Source of the DNA: Prolixibacteraceae bacterium
GTDB taxonomy: Bacteria > Bacteroidota > Bacteroidia > Bacteroidales > Prolixibacteraceae
DNA: 64,000 nt
Direction of reading: 5' to 3'
Assembly (NCBI GenBank): GCA_019163175.1
Contig: JAFLKN010000023.1
Span: 62,001-126,000 of the forward strand
Shown here one piece after another: positions 9,015-19,301 of the stretch. Each line of letters opens with the position of its first letter. The stretch's first letter is position 1. The notes beneath the pieces were generated by a model. That model had not been told where the DNA came from. It did not search any database and saw only the letters and a list, made by a program, of their open reading frames with translations. The position numbers and the translations under genes were made by a program.

Positions 9015-10769
9015 CTATTCATACGAAAGATCTGCCATCGTATCGCGATAGGCTGAGAACACGCGGGCTCTGGAAATAAAACCAACATATTTACCATCAT
9101 CAATTACGGCCAGATTATACCTTCCACAACTCTTAAATTTCTCGACAATTACCTCGATGGTATCATTTGGCGAAATAAAAAATTCGGGCATATACATCAA
9201 ATCACGAACGCTGATCTTTTCATACAAATCCTGCTCAAACATAAGGTTTCGGATATCGTTCATTTTAATCATTCCCAACATCTTTCCATCGTCATCCACA
9301 ACCGGGAACAAATCGCGCTTTGAGCGGGCAATAAAATATGTCATCTGTCCCAGATTCAGTTCAGGTGATAATATTTCAAAGTCAGTTTCAATCAATTCTT
9401 TGGTGTTCATGTAATGCATCGCTGCCTTATCCTTATGATGGGTAACCAACTCACCCATTTCGGCCAGTCGTTTGGTATAAATGGAATGTGGCTCAAATCG
9501 GGTAATCGTTACGTAAGCCACCGTTGCCGAAATAATCAAAGGAATTAATAACTGGTAACCTCCTGTTATTTCAGCAATTAAAAAAATACCAAGCAGCGGA
9601 GCATGCATAACTCCGGCCATCAAAGCTCCCATTCCGGCCAGCGCAAAATTGGCATGAGGCAAGTTTAATCCGAAAAAAGTATTGAGCGAAAGCGACAAAA
9701 TATATCCACCAACTGCCCCCATGAATAAAGTCGGAGCAAAAATTCCGCCGACGCCACCGCTCGAAGTAGTGATTGCCATGGCAACAACTTTCAGAAAAAG
9801 AATCATTACCAGAATAAGAAGCAGCACAACTGGTTCTGTTTTCCAGTCGAAAAAGATGGAGTTATTTAACAAATCGGGACCTTCACCCAAAAATATTTTG
9901 TTGATCGACTCGTAACCTTCTCCCCACAGCGATGGAAAGATGAAAACCATTAATCCCAGTGATATTCCTCCTACAATCAGCTTTGTATAGCTGTTTTTTA
10001 TGCGTTTCATCCGGCTTTCAACAAACATACCTGTACGGGTAAAATACAACGAAATGAGACCCGACAATACACCAAGCAAAACGTAGTAAGGAAGGTTGTC
10101 TGAATTAAATTGATTGGTGATAGCAAAGTGAAACAAAACAGTATCGCCCATGAAAAAATAGGCTAAAGTGGCGGCAGTTATTCCCGACAATAAAAGTGGA
10201 ATCAATGAAGCCATTGTCAGATCAAGCATCAACACTTCGAGAGTAAACATGATTCCGGCAATAGGGGCCTTAAAAATACCGGCAATAGCACCTGTTGCGC
10301 CACAACCAATTAACAATCGTATTTGATTTGGATTCAGCTTAAATACAGTTGAAATATATGATCCTATTGCAGAACCTGTATAAACAATAGGAGACTCAGC
10401 TCCTACCGAACCTCCAAACCCGATGGTAAATCCGCTGGTAATCATGGACGAAAACATATTATGCGGCTTGATTTGACTGCCTTTTCTGGAGAGCACCGAT
10501 AAAATTTTTGAAACCCCGTGACTGATGTCGTCTTTAATCACATACTTTACAATCAATACACTGATCAGGATTCCAATCATGGGATAAGCCAAATAAAAAA
10601 GACTGCCGTCTGAAACTTTAAAGTGCCTCGTCAAAAAGTGGCTGACGTAATGTATAAAGTTCTTTAGCACAAATGCAGCAGTTCCGCTTAACAAACCAAC
10701 AAGCAGGCTTAAAATGTAAATACGGTTCTTTTCTGAAATTTGAGCTAGTTTTCTTTCCAGTTTCCTCAT
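9015..10769 (-). CDS. ClC-type chloride channel/antiporter with CBS pair
   Basis: 584 residues. The N-terminal 440 residues are the ClC membrane core. GFGGSVGAESPIVYTG corresponds to the GxxGxE ion-pathway motif including the gating glutamate, and GGVGGIFAPTLFMGA to the later selectivity-filter loop. The C-terminal 130 residues hold two CBS domains (FPVVDDDGKMLGMI and LAVIDDGKYVGFISRARV), which in other ClC proteins bind adenine nucleotides and gate transport. The gating glutamate suggests it can act as a proton/chloride exchanger. It is 17 bp downstream of the PBP1A gene on the same strand. Confidence 0.93.
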   Translation of the reverse strand: MRKLERKLAQISEKNRIYILSLLVGLLSGTAAFVLKNFIHYVSHFLTRHFKVSDGSLFYLAYPMIGILISVLIVKYVIKDDISHGVSKILSVLSRKGSQIKPHNMFSSMITSGFTIGFGGSVGAESPIVYTGSAIGSYISTVFKLNPNQIRLLIGCGATGAIAGIFKAPIAGIMFTLEVLMLDLTMASLIPLLLSGITAATLAYFFMGDTVLFHFAITNQFNSDNLPYYVLLGVLSGLISLYFTRTGMFVESRMKRIKNSYTKLIVGGISLGLMVFIFPSLWGEGYESINKIFLGEGPDLLNNSIFFDWKTEPVVLLLILVMILFLKVVAMAITTSSGGVGGIFAPTLFMGAVGGYILSLSLNTFFGLNLPHANFALAGMGALMAGVMHAPLLGIFLIAEITGGYQLLIPLIISATVAYVTITRFEPHSIYTKRLAEMGELVTHHKDKAAMHYMNTKELIETDFEILSPELNLGQMTYFIARSKRDLFPVVDDDGKMLGMIKMNDIRNLMFEQDLYEKISVRDLMYMPEFFISPNDTIEVIVEKFKSCGRYNLAVIDDGKYVGFISRARVFSAYRDTMADLSYE

Positions 10770-10786
10770 TGTGATGGTTCAATGAT

Positions 10787-13219
10787 TTATTTGCTTTTCT
10801 TTTTAAAAATTTCTTTCATGCTTTGCCAGAAGGGCTTTTTAGCAGGCTCTGCAGCTGGTTTTCCTTCTTCCTGACCAGTTTGCTCATTTGTTGATTTCTC
10901 AGGCACTTTTATTCCTGATGGCTGATGGTCTTCTTTCTTTCCAAAAATATCATGCAAAATTCCTCGTTTGCTTACTTCAAGAATTTCCCGGTATGGGGGA
11001 ATATCCATAAGTGCAAGAGTTTCTTCGGCAGGTAACGGAAATATACTAAACCTTATATTTTGAAATTTGCTTTTGTGTAAAATCTGACTGTAAAATTGTC
11101 CAACAATGGGCAACGCTGTATGCCCGCCAGCTCCGGTTCCAAGTGTACGAAAATGCACCGAAGGATCTTCTCCCCCAACCCAAGCTCCAGCTACTAAAGT
11201 TGGTGTCATTCCAATAAACCAACCATCTGCCTGATCCTGCGTAGTGCCTGTTTTTCCTGCAAAATCGGAGTCGATACCCCAAACTGAACGAATGGTGCTA
11301 CCAGTTCCATCATTGACTACCGATTTTAACATTTGAGTAATAATCCGGCAATTTTCGGTTTGCGCAACTTGTTCATCAGGTTGAATATTCTCGAACTCTT
11401 CCAAAACCTTACCTTCGTTCGATTCAATAGCCTTTAAATAATATGGTGTAACTTTTCTTCCGCCATTTACAATTTCAGCATACACACAAACCATTTCTTC
11501 GAGCGAAACTGAAGCTGTACCCAAAGCAAGAGAAGGATACTCCGGCAAATCGGAGTCAATGCCCATCCGCTTGGCCAAGTCAACTACATTCGAAATTCCG
11601 GCCTGCATCAAAACGTCAACTGCAATCGTATTGATCGACTTCGCTAATGCACCTTCCATGGAATAAAATCCGGTATATTCATCGTGCGAGTTTTCAGGAG
11701 ACCAGTTGTCGTAATCTTCATAAACCTTCTTCTCATTGGCGAAATATGTGTCAGGCGAAATTCCAGCTTCAAGAGCACCTAAATAGACAATAGGTTTAAA
11801 AGTTGACCCAACCTGACGTTTCGCCTTGGTATGGTCATATTTAAAATAGCGGAAATCATTTCCACCAATATAAGCTTTCAATTCACCTGATGACGGATCC
11901 ATAGCCATAAAGCCTGTGTTCAGTATCTTTAAATAGTACTGAATGGAATCCATCGGAGTCATTTCGGCCTGTTTATTTCCATTCCAGTTAAACAAGGATA
12001 CGGAAGTTGGTGTATTAAAAATTGTCTTGATCTGATCTTCTGTCACGCCGTTTTTCTTGAGCATCCGGTATCTCTCCGACCGTTTCATGGCTCTATAAAC
12101 CACCGATTGATCATTGCCCCAGGGTTTATTTTTGCCCCAATGTTCGTCAAACAAATTCTGAAGGTTTTTCATTTGATCGGAAACCGCATTTTCAGCAGCT
12201 AGTTGCATATCAAAATCAATCGTTGTGCGAACTTTCAATCCATCGGTAAATAAATTATAAGTTGTCTGATCTTCTTTCAGGTGGTCGTTACACCAGTTCT
12301 GTAGAAAAGGTCTGAGTTTTTCCATCAGATACGGAGCAGGGCCTTCGTTGTAAGTTATCAGATTATAGGATAAGGTCATAGGCTCGGCTTTGTAAATTTT
12401 AGCTTCGCCCACCGAAACATAGCCATATTTCAGCATCTGATCAATTACTACATTGCGCCTTTCCAAAGATCGTTCAGGATTCCGGCGGGGATTATAGCTG
12501 TTGTTAGCCTTCAGCATTCCAACAATGGTTGCAGCTTCAGGAACATTGAGTTTGGAAGGAGGCTTGCTAAAAAACCGATCAGAAGCAACACCAATTCCAA
12601 AAGTATTTTCGGCAAATGGTACCGTATTCAGGTAAAGTGCAAGAATTTCATCTTTTGTATACAGGTTTTCGAGGCGATAGGCGATAATAGATTCTCTCAG
12701 TTTATTAACCGGCATAGTTAATGGTCCGAAAGATTTACGTGGATAAAGGTTTTTTGCAATCTGCTGACTTAGCGTACTTCCCCCACCCGCACTGTGATCT
12801 TGTAATAAAATAGACTTAATAAATACCCGGAGAAGAGCAATTTCATCGATACCACGATGATGATAAAAGCGTGAATCTTCAGTAGCAATCAAGGCATTGA
12901 TTACATTGGGTGAAATTTGATCAAAACTCACATTGCTTCGGTTCTCTATATAATACCGCCCCAGCAATTTTCCATCGTTTGAAAAAACTTCAGTAGCAAC
13001 AGGGTTTTTAATTTTCTGCAGCTCTTCGGTTGAGGGCACCGGTCCGGTAAATCCGACATAAACGATAATGAAAAGCAGCGCTGCAAGTAAAATCATTGCA
13101 ACACTCACTTTAATAAAAAATAGCAATGCCCGTCGTCCAAAACTCTTTTTTGATGAGCCTGATTTTTTTCGCGTGGATGTTTTAGGCTTTGCTGTTGATA
13201 TGGGGGTTTTCTTTTTCAC
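10787..13219 (-). CDS. Bifunctional penicillin-binding protein 1A
   Basis: 810 residues, class A PBP. A lysine/serine-rich cytoplasmic start and one membrane helix (ILLAALLFIIVYVGF, near residue 45) precede a GT51 transglycosylase domain (ALIATEDSRFYHHRG, GGSTLSQQIAKN). A transpeptidase domain follows with GSTFKP (active-site serine near residue 475), KSINT (SxN) and GKTGTTQ. The tail is lysine- and proline-rich (KKPFWQSMKEIFKKKSK). It polymerises and cross-links peptidoglycan. The start codon is GTG at 13219; the next in-frame ATG lies inside the membrane helix, so GTG is preferred. Confidence 0.95.
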   Translation of the reverse strand: MKKKTPISTAKPKTSTRKKSGSSKKSFGRRALLFFIKVSVAMILLAALLFIIVYVGFTGPVPSTEELQKIKNPVATEVFSNDGKLLGRYYIENRSNVSFDQISPNVINALIATEDSRFYHHRGIDEIALLRVFIKSILLQDHSAGGGSTLSQQIAKNLYPRKSFGPLTMPVNKLRESIIAYRLENLYTKDEILALYLNTVPFAENTFGIGVASDRFFSKPPSKLNVPEAATIVGMLKANNSYNPRRNPERSLERRNVVIDQMLKYGYVSVGEAKIYKAEPMTLSYNLITYNEGPAPYLMEKLRPFLQNWCNDHLKEDQTTYNLFTDGLKVRTTIDFDMQLAAENAVSDQMKNLQNLFDEHWGKNKPWGNDQSVVYRAMKRSERYRMLKKNGVTEDQIKTIFNTPTSVSLFNWNGNKQAEMTPMDSIQYYLKILNTGFMAMDPSSGELKAYIGGNDFRYFKYDHTKAKRQVGSTFKPIVYLGALEAGISPDTYFANEKKVYEDYDNWSPENSHDEYTGFYSMEGALAKSINTIAVDVLMQAGISNVVDLAKRMGIDSDLPEYPSLALGTASVSLEEMVCVYAEIVNGGRKVTPYYLKAIESNEGKVLEEFENIQPDEQVAQTENCRIITQMLKSVVNDGTGSTIRSVWGIDSDFAGKTGTTQDQADGWFIGMTPTLVAGAWVGGEDPSVHFRTLGTGAGGHTALPIVGQFYSQILHKSKFQNIRFSIFPLPAEETLALMDIPPYREILEVSKRGILHDIFGKKEDHQPSGIKVPEKSTNEQTGQEEGKPAAEPAKKPFWQSMKEIFKKKSK

Positions 13220-13528
13220 TCGAGACTTTTTAAATTACTAATTTAATTTTCTGAACGCACTTGCGAAACATTCAGGATAAAATATATCCGGATAACGTGC
13301 GCAACACTAGTTGATTTACAACAAACTTAACTGAAAAATCTATACCGACAGGTTAAAAACACGGAATAATGAAACTGGTTTTCTATGCTTCACCTAGCTA
13401 GTAACTGGTTAGAGTTTGCAAAAATAAACTATATTAACGTGTGTTGAGTTAATATCCCGAAAAGTTAAACTTAAATTCAAGTTATTTGTATTTCTTCAAG
13501 TATAATATTCCTCTTAGAACAAAAAATC
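13220..13528. other. Divergent intergenic region between PBP1A and the TIGR01777 epimerase
   Basis: About 310 bp without a gene. It should hold the promoters of both divergent genes. A possible -7 box for the plus-strand gene is the TTATTTG stretch just after 13475. No repeat, RNA gene or small reading frame that I can support is present. Confidence 0.4.
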
Positions 13529-14386
13529 ATGAAAATTGCCATTTCAGGAGCAAACGGATATATTGCCAAAAATTTAATCGTAAAACTGAAAAGTGCCGGT
13601 CACGAAATTTTTAATATCAGCAGAACTACCCTTTACAACAAGCAACTTTTACTTGAAGAACTAGTTGACATTGATGTTGTGATTCATCTCGCCGGTGCAC
13701 CCATTCTTCAGAAATGGACGGAGAAAAATAAAATAGAAATACTTCGCAGCCGAACCGAATCAACGGATAATATTGTTCAGGTTATAAATGAACTACCATT
13801 GGAAAAACGACCACACAGCTTTATTTCGGCATCAGCAGTTGGTATATACACTTCCAATTCTCATCATACTGAATACAGCACCAACTTCGCTGATGATTTT
13901 GTTGGTCAGGTTGTTAAATCATGGGAAAAATCTTCGGATCAACTAAATAAATCTGTCAGAAAGGTCATATTCAGGATTGGTGTAGTTTTGGGTAAAGAAT
14001 CTCAAACCATACAGAATTTACTCCCGGTTTTTAAGTTTGGACTCGGGGGTAAAATTGGTTCAGGCCAACAACCATTCCCATTTGTACATATTGACGATGT
14101 AACAAGTGCCATTTTCTGGGCTATTCACAACTCCGAAGTTCATGGCATCTATAATCTGGTAAATCCTGAAAATATTACCAATTTGCAACTCACCAGCGAG
14201 CTTTCAAAAATATTGCATCGGCCGAACCTATTTACGGTTCCTGAATTTGCACTTAAATTAATCTACGGCGAAGCGGCATCACTCCTTTTACAAGCGCCAT
14301 TTGTTTTTCCGGAAAGGCTACTAAAATATGGTTTCCGATTCAAATATCCTGATTTAAAATCTAGCCTGGCTGAGATTATAGCATAA
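13529..14386 (+). CDS. TIGR01777-family epimerase-like SDR protein
   Basis: 285 residues. The N-terminal Rossmann motif is ISGANGYIAKNLI, followed by VIHLAGAPI, then RSRTEST and FISASAVGIY, which are characteristic of the TIGR01777 (YfcH/SDR39U1) family. RIGVVLGK and PFVHIDDVTSAIFWAI are also typical. A C-terminal DUF1731-like segment (APFVFPERLLKYGFRFKYPDL) closes the protein, as usual. The family is NAD(P)-dependent in fold but its substrate is not established. It is convergent with pckA and shares a terminator with it. Confidence 0.88.
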   Translation: MKIAISGANGYIAKNLIVKLKSAGHEIFNISRTTLYNKQLLLEELVDIDVVIHLAGAPILQKWTEKNKIEILRSRTESTDNIVQVINELPLEKRPHSFISASAVGIYTSNSHHTEYSTNFADDFVGQVVKSWEKSSDQLNKSVRKVIFRIGVVLGKESQTIQNLLPVFKFGLGGKIGSGQQPFPFVHIDDVTSAIFWAIHNSEVHGIYNLVNPENITNLQLTSELSKILHRPNLFTVPEFALKLIYGEAASLLLQAPFVFPERLLKYGFRFKYPDLKSSLAEIIA

Positions 14387-14418
14387 AAAAGCCCCGTTGT
14401 TTCCAACAGGGCTTTCTG
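14385..14418. terminator. Shared terminator between epimerase gene and pckA
   Basis: A 9-bp stem (GCCCCGTTG at 14391-14399 with CAACAGGGC at 14405-14413, one mismatch) is flanked by an A-run on the left and a T-rich right side, between convergent genes. Confidence 0.75.
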
Positions 14419-14436
14419 TATATTAAGATCGAATGA

Positions 14437-16032
14437 CTACAATTGTGGCCCAGAAGCAACCAATGCTTTAGCATCGTCGTTATCACAATATTGTTCGAAG
14501 TTCTTGATGTATTTAGCAGCAAGTGATTTTGCTTTGGTTTCCCATTCAGCAACATCAGCATAAGTGTTACGTGGATCAAGAATTTCAGTATCAACATTAT
14601 TCAAAGCTGTAGGAGCAACCAAATTTAAAATTGGAACTTTTACAGTTTCAGCTTTTTCAATTGAACCATCGATGATAGCGTCGATAATAGCACGTGTGTT
14701 TTTCAATGAAATACGCTTTCCTGTACCATTCCAACCGGTGTTTACTAAGTAAACTTTAGCATTGTGTTCTTTTGCTTTACCAATCAATGTTTTTGCATAC
14801 ATCGTTGGATGCAAAGTCAGGAATGCTTCACCGAATGCAGGAGAGAATGAAGGAACCGGTTCAGTAATACCACGTTCTGTTCCGGCTAATTTTGAAGTAA
14901 AGCCTGAAAGGAAGTGATATTGAGCTGACTGTTCGTCCAAAATAGATACCGGAGGCAATACTCCAAATGCATCTGCCGACAGGTAAATAATTTTAGAGGC
15001 ATGTCCTGCGCGTGAAGGAGAAACGATTTTATTGATATGATAGATTGGGTAAGAAACACGAGTGTTCTCTGTTTTAGAAGCTGCTGCGGTATAATCAGGC
15101 GTTCCATCTGCTAATACGGTTACATTTTCCAACAAAGCATCACGACGGATTGCTCTCCAGATATCAGGTTCTTTGTCTTTTTCCAAATCAATTACTTTAG
15201 CGTAGCAACCACCTTCGTAGTTGAATACACCTTGGTCATCCCAACCGTGCTCATCATCACCAATCAGGTAACGTTTGGGGTCGGCTGACAAAGTAGTTTT
15301 TCCAGTTCCTGACAAACCGAAGAAGATAGCTACATCACCATCTTTACCAACGTTGGCTGAACAGTGCATAGAAGCAATTCCACGCAATGGCAAGTAGTAG
15401 TTTTGCAAAGCAAAAATACCTTTTTTCATCTCACCACCGTACCATGTACCACCGATAACCTGCATTTTAGTAGTCAGGTTGAATAAGGTGAATACTTCTG
15501 AGTTCAAACCTTGTTCTTTCCAGTTAGGATTAGATGTTTTAGAACCATTCAAACATACAAAATCGGGTTCCCCGTAGTTAGCCAGTTCGAAGTGAGAAGG
15601 ACGAATGAACATGTTAGTCACAAAGTGTGCCTGCCATGCAACTTCCATAATGAAACGTACTTTCAGGCGGGTATCTTCGTTAGTTCCGCAATATGTATCA
15701 ACTACATATAATTTTGTTGCAGTAGAAAGTTGTTTTGTTACCAGATTTTTGCAATGTTCAAAAACTTCAGGAGTTGTTGGACGATTAATTGTACCATCCC
15801 ACCACAAATGTTCATCGGTAACTGCATCTTTAACAAAAAATTTATCTTTAGGAGAGCGTCCTGTGAATTTACCTGTATCAACAGATACTGCACCTGAAGT
15901 TGTTAGCACTCCCTTTTCGAAACCTTCGTTTGCAGGGTCGATTTCGGCCTGAAATAATTCTTCGTAAGTTGGATTATGCAAAATTTCGGCATTGGTCTCA
16001 ATACCATACTTTAATAGATCTGTGTTTTCCAT
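14437..16032 (-). CDS. pckA: Phosphoenolpyruvate carboxykinase (ATP)
   Basis: 531 residues, full length for the ATP-dependent family. Motifs are TGRSPKDKF, the nucleotide loop [11 protein letters not shown], the metal/ATP region [11 protein letters not shown] followed by NYEGGCYAK, and the adenine-binding [12 protein letters not shown]. It converts oxaloacetate and ATP to PEP, CO2 and ADP (gluconeogenesis, or in fermenting Bacteroidota the CO2-fixing direction). The start at 16032 gives [12 protein letters not shown], as in relatives. Pyruvate kinase lies nearby at 17868, so both PEP-node enzymes are in this segment. Confidence 0.97.
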   Translation of the reverse strand: MENTDLLKYGIETNAEILHNPTYEELFQAEIDPANEGFEKGVLTTSGAVSVDTGKFTGRSPKDKFFVKDAVTDEHLWWDGTINRPTTPEVFEHCKNLVTKQLSTATKLYVVDTYCGTNEDTRLKVRFIMEVAWQAHFVTNMFIRPSHFELANYGEPDFVCLNGSKTSNPNWKEQGLNSEVFTLFNLTTKMQVIGGTWYGGEMKKGIFALQNYYLPLRGIASMHCSANVGKDGDVAIFFGLSGTGKTTLSADPKRYLIGDDEHGWDDQGVFNYEGGCYAKVIDLEKDKEPDIWRAIRRDALLENVTVLADGTPDYTAAASKTENTRVSYPIYHINKIVSPSRAGHASKIIYLSADAFGVLPPVSILDEQSAQYHFLSGFTSKLAGTERGITEPVPSFSPAFGEAFLTLHPTMYAKTLIGKAKEHNAKVYLVNTGWNGTGKRISLKNTRAIIDAIIDGSIEKAETVKVPILNLVAPTALNNVDTEILDPRNTYADVAEWETKAKSLAAKYIKNFEQYCDNDDAKALVASGPQL

Positions 16033-16218
16033 GATAAGTGTTTATAATTTAATAGTTTCAACAATACAAAAATTTTCTCGGCATCAAAAATAGTCTTTTT
16101 TCAAACCGTGAAGGATGGCGAAATATTAAATTAAGATCATTTCGAAATCATATGTTTAAGGGCATATGGCATATTGACTAATGCACTGATATACAACACT
16201 CAATCAGGTATATACAAA

Positions 16219-16264
16219 AAAAAAGAATGTTAAGAAATCATTAACTTCCTAACATTCTTTTTAT
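16219..16264 (-). terminator. Terminator of xerD
   Basis: AAAAGAATGTTAAG (from 16221) pairs with the complementary CTAACATTCTTTT ending near 16261, flanked by A/T runs. It lies just past the xerD stop on the minus strand. Confidence 0.6.
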
Positions 16265-16284
16265 ACTAAAAATCCTTAATCTGT

Positions 16285-17184
16285 CTATGATCTTGGATGG
16301 AATTGTTGCAGCGTAGTTTTCAGATAATCTCTATCGAGATGTGTGTAAATTTCGGTAGTCAAAATTGATTCATGACCCAGCATTTCCTGCACTGCACGCA
16401 AGTCGGCACCACCATTGATTAAGTGAGTTGCAAATGAGTGACGGAATGTATGAGGACTGATCTTCTTTTCAAAACCAGCTTTAAGAGCAAGATTTTTAAT
16501 GATAGTAAATATCATAACTCTGCTTAACTTTTTCCCTCTTCGATTTAAGAACAAAATGTCTTCACTATCCTTCGATATTTTTAAAGTCTTACGATAAACA
16601 TCCATATACTTATTAATCTCTTCAATAGCTTTATCGCTTACTGGAACTAACCTTTCTTTGTTTGACTTACCTTCAACCTTAATATATCCCTGATCGAATG
16701 ATAAGTTTGAAATTTTCAGATTAACCAATTCAGAAACACGAAGACCGCAACTATAAAGGGTTTCCAACATAGCTTTGTTTCGTTGACCCTCAGCTTTGTT
16801 CAGTTCAACTGTGTCAATCATTAAATCAATTTCTTCAATTGTCAAAACGTCCGGAAGTTTTCTGCCAATTTTAGGGGATTCCAACAAAGTTGTCGGATCA
16901 TTGGTCACTTTACCTTCCATAAGCAAATACTTATAGAACGATTTAATTCCAGAAATTGTACGGGCCTGTGTTCTTGGTGAAACGCCTTTATCATTGATCC
17001 ATTCTACGAATTTCTTCAAATGATTCAGTTTCACTTTTTCAGGAGCCAGTTTCTTAAGTTCTTCATCGGCAAAAACCATCAACTTGTTTATATCATTGAT
17101 ATAAGCAGCGATAGAATTGGCTGACAAACCTTTTTCTAAACGTAAGAAAGACTCAAATCCTTTTTTGCTATCTTCCCATTTCAT
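16285..17184 (-). CDS. xerD: Site-specific tyrosine recombinase XerD
   Basis: 299 residues. A SAM-like N-terminal core-binding domain (FLRLEKGLSANSIAAYINDI) precedes the catalytic domain with the tyrosine-recombinase residues: R in LYSCGLRVSELV, K in KGKSNKERLVPV (as KVEGKSNKERLVP), HxxR in SPHTFRHSFATHL, H in MLGHESILTTEIYTH and the final Y. Size and motif set match housekeeping XerD, which resolves chromosome dimers at dif. It is not an IntI-type integrase: no extra patch is seen between the catalytic motifs. It is divergent from aroQ. Confidence 0.93.
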   Translation of the reverse strand: MKWEDSKKGFESFLRLEKGLSANSIAAYINDINKLMVFADEELKKLAPEKVKLNHLKKFVEWINDKGVSPRTQARTISGIKSFYKYLLMEGKVTNDPTTLLESPKIGRKLPDVLTIEEIDLMIDTVELNKAEGQRNKAMLETLYSCGLRVSELVNLKISNLSFDQGYIKVEGKSNKERLVPVSDKAIEEINKYMDVYRKTLKISKDSEDILFLNRRGKKLSRVMIFTIIKNLALKAGFEKKISPHTFRHSFATHLINGGADLRAVQEMLGHESILTTEIYTHLDRDYLKTTLQQFHPRS

Positions 17185-17233
17185 AATAAAAAACTTTTTA
17201 AATTAAATTCTATAACAAATATTAATAATTTTG

Positions 17234-17313
17234 GTTCGTAAACTCCTTAGAAGATTCTAATTAAAATATGTCCATCCACCCAGATTACATAATTTAAGTA
17301 CGAGTTTACGAAC
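17234..17313. promoter_or_regulatory. Long-spaced perfect inverted repeat in the xerD/aroQ divergent promoter region
   Basis: GTTCGTAAACTC (17234-17245) and its exact reverse complement GAGTTTACGAAC (17302-17313) are separated by 56 bp between the divergent genes. It could be paired operator half-sites or a looping site. The function is unknown. Confidence 0.4.
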
Positions 17314-17351
17314 GGTTAAGTTACTAATTTTTTATAATAATCAATCAAATC

Positions 17352-17783
17352 ATGAAAATTTTGTTAATAAATGGTCCAAATCTGAATTTGCTAGGGGTTA
17401 GAGAGAAAAGTATATACGGCAACCAGTCTTTTAGCGAATATTTTATGGTACTTAAAGGTAGATTTTCAGAGATCGAAATGGAGTATTATCAGTCAAATAT
17501 TGAAGGGGAACTCATCAATAAAATTCATGAAAGAGGCTTTGACTATGATGGTATAATTATTAATGCCGGAGCTTATACCCACACCTCTGTGGCAATAAGA
17601 GATGCAATCTCCGGAATTAAAACACCTGTTGTTGAGGTTCATATTTCAAATATCTTAACCAGAGAGAGTTTCAGACACGAATCACTAATTGGTCCGGTTT
17701 GTTTGGGAAGCATAATGGGTTTCGGACTAGACTCTTACAGACTTGGTATTGAGGCAATTAAAGAGCATATTAAATCTAAATGA
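17352..17783 (+). CDS. aroQ: Type II 3-dehydroquinate dehydratase
   Basis: 143 residues. It starts with ILLINGPNLNLLGVREKSIYG (catalytic Asn-Pro-Asn region with the lid Arg and Tyr), then YQSNIEGELINKIHE, GIIINAGAYTHTSVAIRDAI (substrate-binding loop) and VEVHISNILTRESFRHESLIG with the catalytic His. It removes water from 3-dehydroquinate in the shikimate pathway. The length is standard. It lies 84 bp upstream of pyk on the same strand. Confidence 0.96.
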   Translation: MKILLINGPNLNLLGVREKSIYGNQSFSEYFMVLKGRFSEIEMEYYQSNIEGELINKIHERGFDYDGIIINAGAYTHTSVAIRDAISGIKTPVVEVHISNILTRESFRHESLIGPVCLGSIMGFGLDSYRLGIEAIKEHIKSK

Positions 17784-17834
17784 CCATTTGAACCAACTAT
17801 AGGTTCACGATGCCCGATAAATACAAAATTTCCA

Positions 17835-17842
17835 TATTTTTG
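17835..17842 (+). promoter_or_regulatory. Candidate -7 promoter element of pyk
   Basis: TATTTTTG matches TAnnTTTG and lies 25 bp before the pyk ATG at 17868. The -33 element is not clear. Confidence 0.45.
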
Positions 17843-17867
17843 CGACCATAGTTTAAATTTGAAAAAT

Positions 17868-19286
17868 ATGAAACATACCAAAATAGTAGCCACAATTTCG
17901 GATAAACGTTGTGAAGTTGAGTTTTTACAACAACTTTATGATGCTGGGATGAATGTTGCCAGGTTGAATACTGCACATATTTCAACAGAAAGTGCTGTGA
18001 ATATGATTAAAAATGTTCGGGCCGTTTCTGATTCCATTGGAATTCTGGTTGATACTAAAGGGCCTGAAATTCGAACCAAAAATATCAGTGAACCCATTGA
18101 AGTAAAGGAGGGCGATATCATAAGAATTAAAGGCGGTGAAGGTCAGTCGAACCAGGAAATATTCTATGTTAGCTATGAGCAGATCCATCGCGATTTACCA
18201 GTAGGGAATCAAATACTTATTGATGACGGAGACATGGCTCTTGAAGTAATAGAGCAGGCTAAAGATTATTTAGTTTGTCGGGTCCTAAACAGCGGGCAAA
18301 TCAAAAATAAAAAGAGTGTCAATACTCCTGGAATTAGTGTTGACTTACCGTCAATCAGTGAAAAAGATGTTGAATTTATTGAGTTTGCAGCTAAGAACGA
18401 TGTAGATTTTATCGCTCATTCCTTTGTGCGAAACAAGAAAGATGTTTTAGCGGTGCAGGAGATTCTGGATAAATTTGACAGTCGAATAAAAATTATTGCC
18501 AAAATTGAAAATCTGGATGGAGTTAATAATATTGATGAAATTTTGCAGCATGCTTATGGTATTATGGTTGCCCGTGGCGATCTTGGAATCGAAATTCCTG
18601 CCGAAAAAATTCCAAGTATTCAGCGTAAATTAATTCGGAAAGCCGTTCAGCAAAAAAAGCCTGTCATTATTGCTACCCAGATGCTTCATTCTATGATTGA
18701 CAACCCCAGACCAACAAGGGCTGAAGTCAGCGATGTTGCTACAGCAATTTACGATCGAACCGATGCAATAATGCTTTCAGGAGAAACAGCTTACGGGAAC
18801 TATCCGGTTGAATCGGTAAAAGTTATGTCGAAAATTGCGCTTGAAGTTGAAGCAAGTAAAGACAGAAGAAATGATTTGCCTGTTCCGCGCCTTGACAATG
18901 AAACTTCAGCATTCCTTGCTGAAGCTGCAGTTTTAGCTTCAAAGGAATTAAAAGTTAATGCCATTGTTACCGACACACTTACAGGAAAAATAGCACGTTA
19001 CATAGCTGCTTTCAGGGGCGCTTTGCCAGTGTTTGCCAAATGTCATAATGGAAGAGTAAAACGTGAGTTAGCTCTTTCGTATGGCGTATTTCCCAGTGAA
19101 ATTCAATCAAAGAAAAACAAACATAAACTGATTGAGACTTCGCTTCTGGATTTGGTTGAAAAAAATCTGATTACCGAAAAAGATACAGTAGTTTATGTGG
19201 GAGGTAACTTTGGTGTTGGTGGTGGAACATCATTTATTGAAATAGCCTCGGTTGAGCAAATGGCTCATGCAAAAATGAAAAGCTAG
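17868..19286 (+). CDS. pyk: Pyruvate kinase
   Basis: 472 residues from the ATG at 17868; a TTG three codons earlier is in frame but less likely. Motifs are KIVATISDK, GMNVARLNTAH, DTKGPEIRTK, IIAKIENLDGVNNIDEI (catalytic Lys region), MVARGDLGIEIP, VIIATQMLHSM and AIMLSGETAYGNYPVE. The C-terminal allosteric domain is present but short. It converts PEP and ADP to pyruvate and ATP. It follows aroQ and is closed by a strong hairpin terminator. Confidence 0.96.
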   Translation: MKHTKIVATISDKRCEVEFLQQLYDAGMNVARLNTAHISTESAVNMIKNVRAVSDSIGILVDTKGPEIRTKNISEPIEVKEGDIIRIKGGEGQSNQEIFYVSYEQIHRDLPVGNQILIDDGDMALEVIEQAKDYLVCRVLNSGQIKNKKSVNTPGISVDLPSISEKDVEFIEFAAKNDVDFIAHSFVRNKKDVLAVQEILDKFDSRIKIIAKIENLDGVNNIDEILQHAYGIMVARGDLGIEIPAEKIPSIQRKLIRKAVQQKKPVIIATQMLHSMIDNPRPTRAEVSDVATAIYDRTDAIMLSGETAYGNYPVESVKVMSKIALEVEASKDRRNDLPVPRLDNETSAFLAEAAVLASKELKVNAIVTDTLTGKIARYIAAFRGALPVFAKCHNGRVKRELALSYGVFPSEIQSKKNKHKLIETSLLDLVEKNLITEKDTVVYVGGNFGVGGGTSFIEIASVEQMAHAKMKS

Positions 19287-19301
19287 ACTGAAACTCTTTT
19301 C

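Noticed and set aside
16285-17184. Tyrosine recombinase considered as the integrase for the attC-like array
   Set aside because: Its size and motifs fit housekeeping XerD, it lies 33 kb away, and it lacks any visible IntI-specific insertion.
17787-17806. TGAACC/GGTTCA hairpin after aroQ as terminator
   Set aside because: Only six pairs and no T-run; too weak to call.
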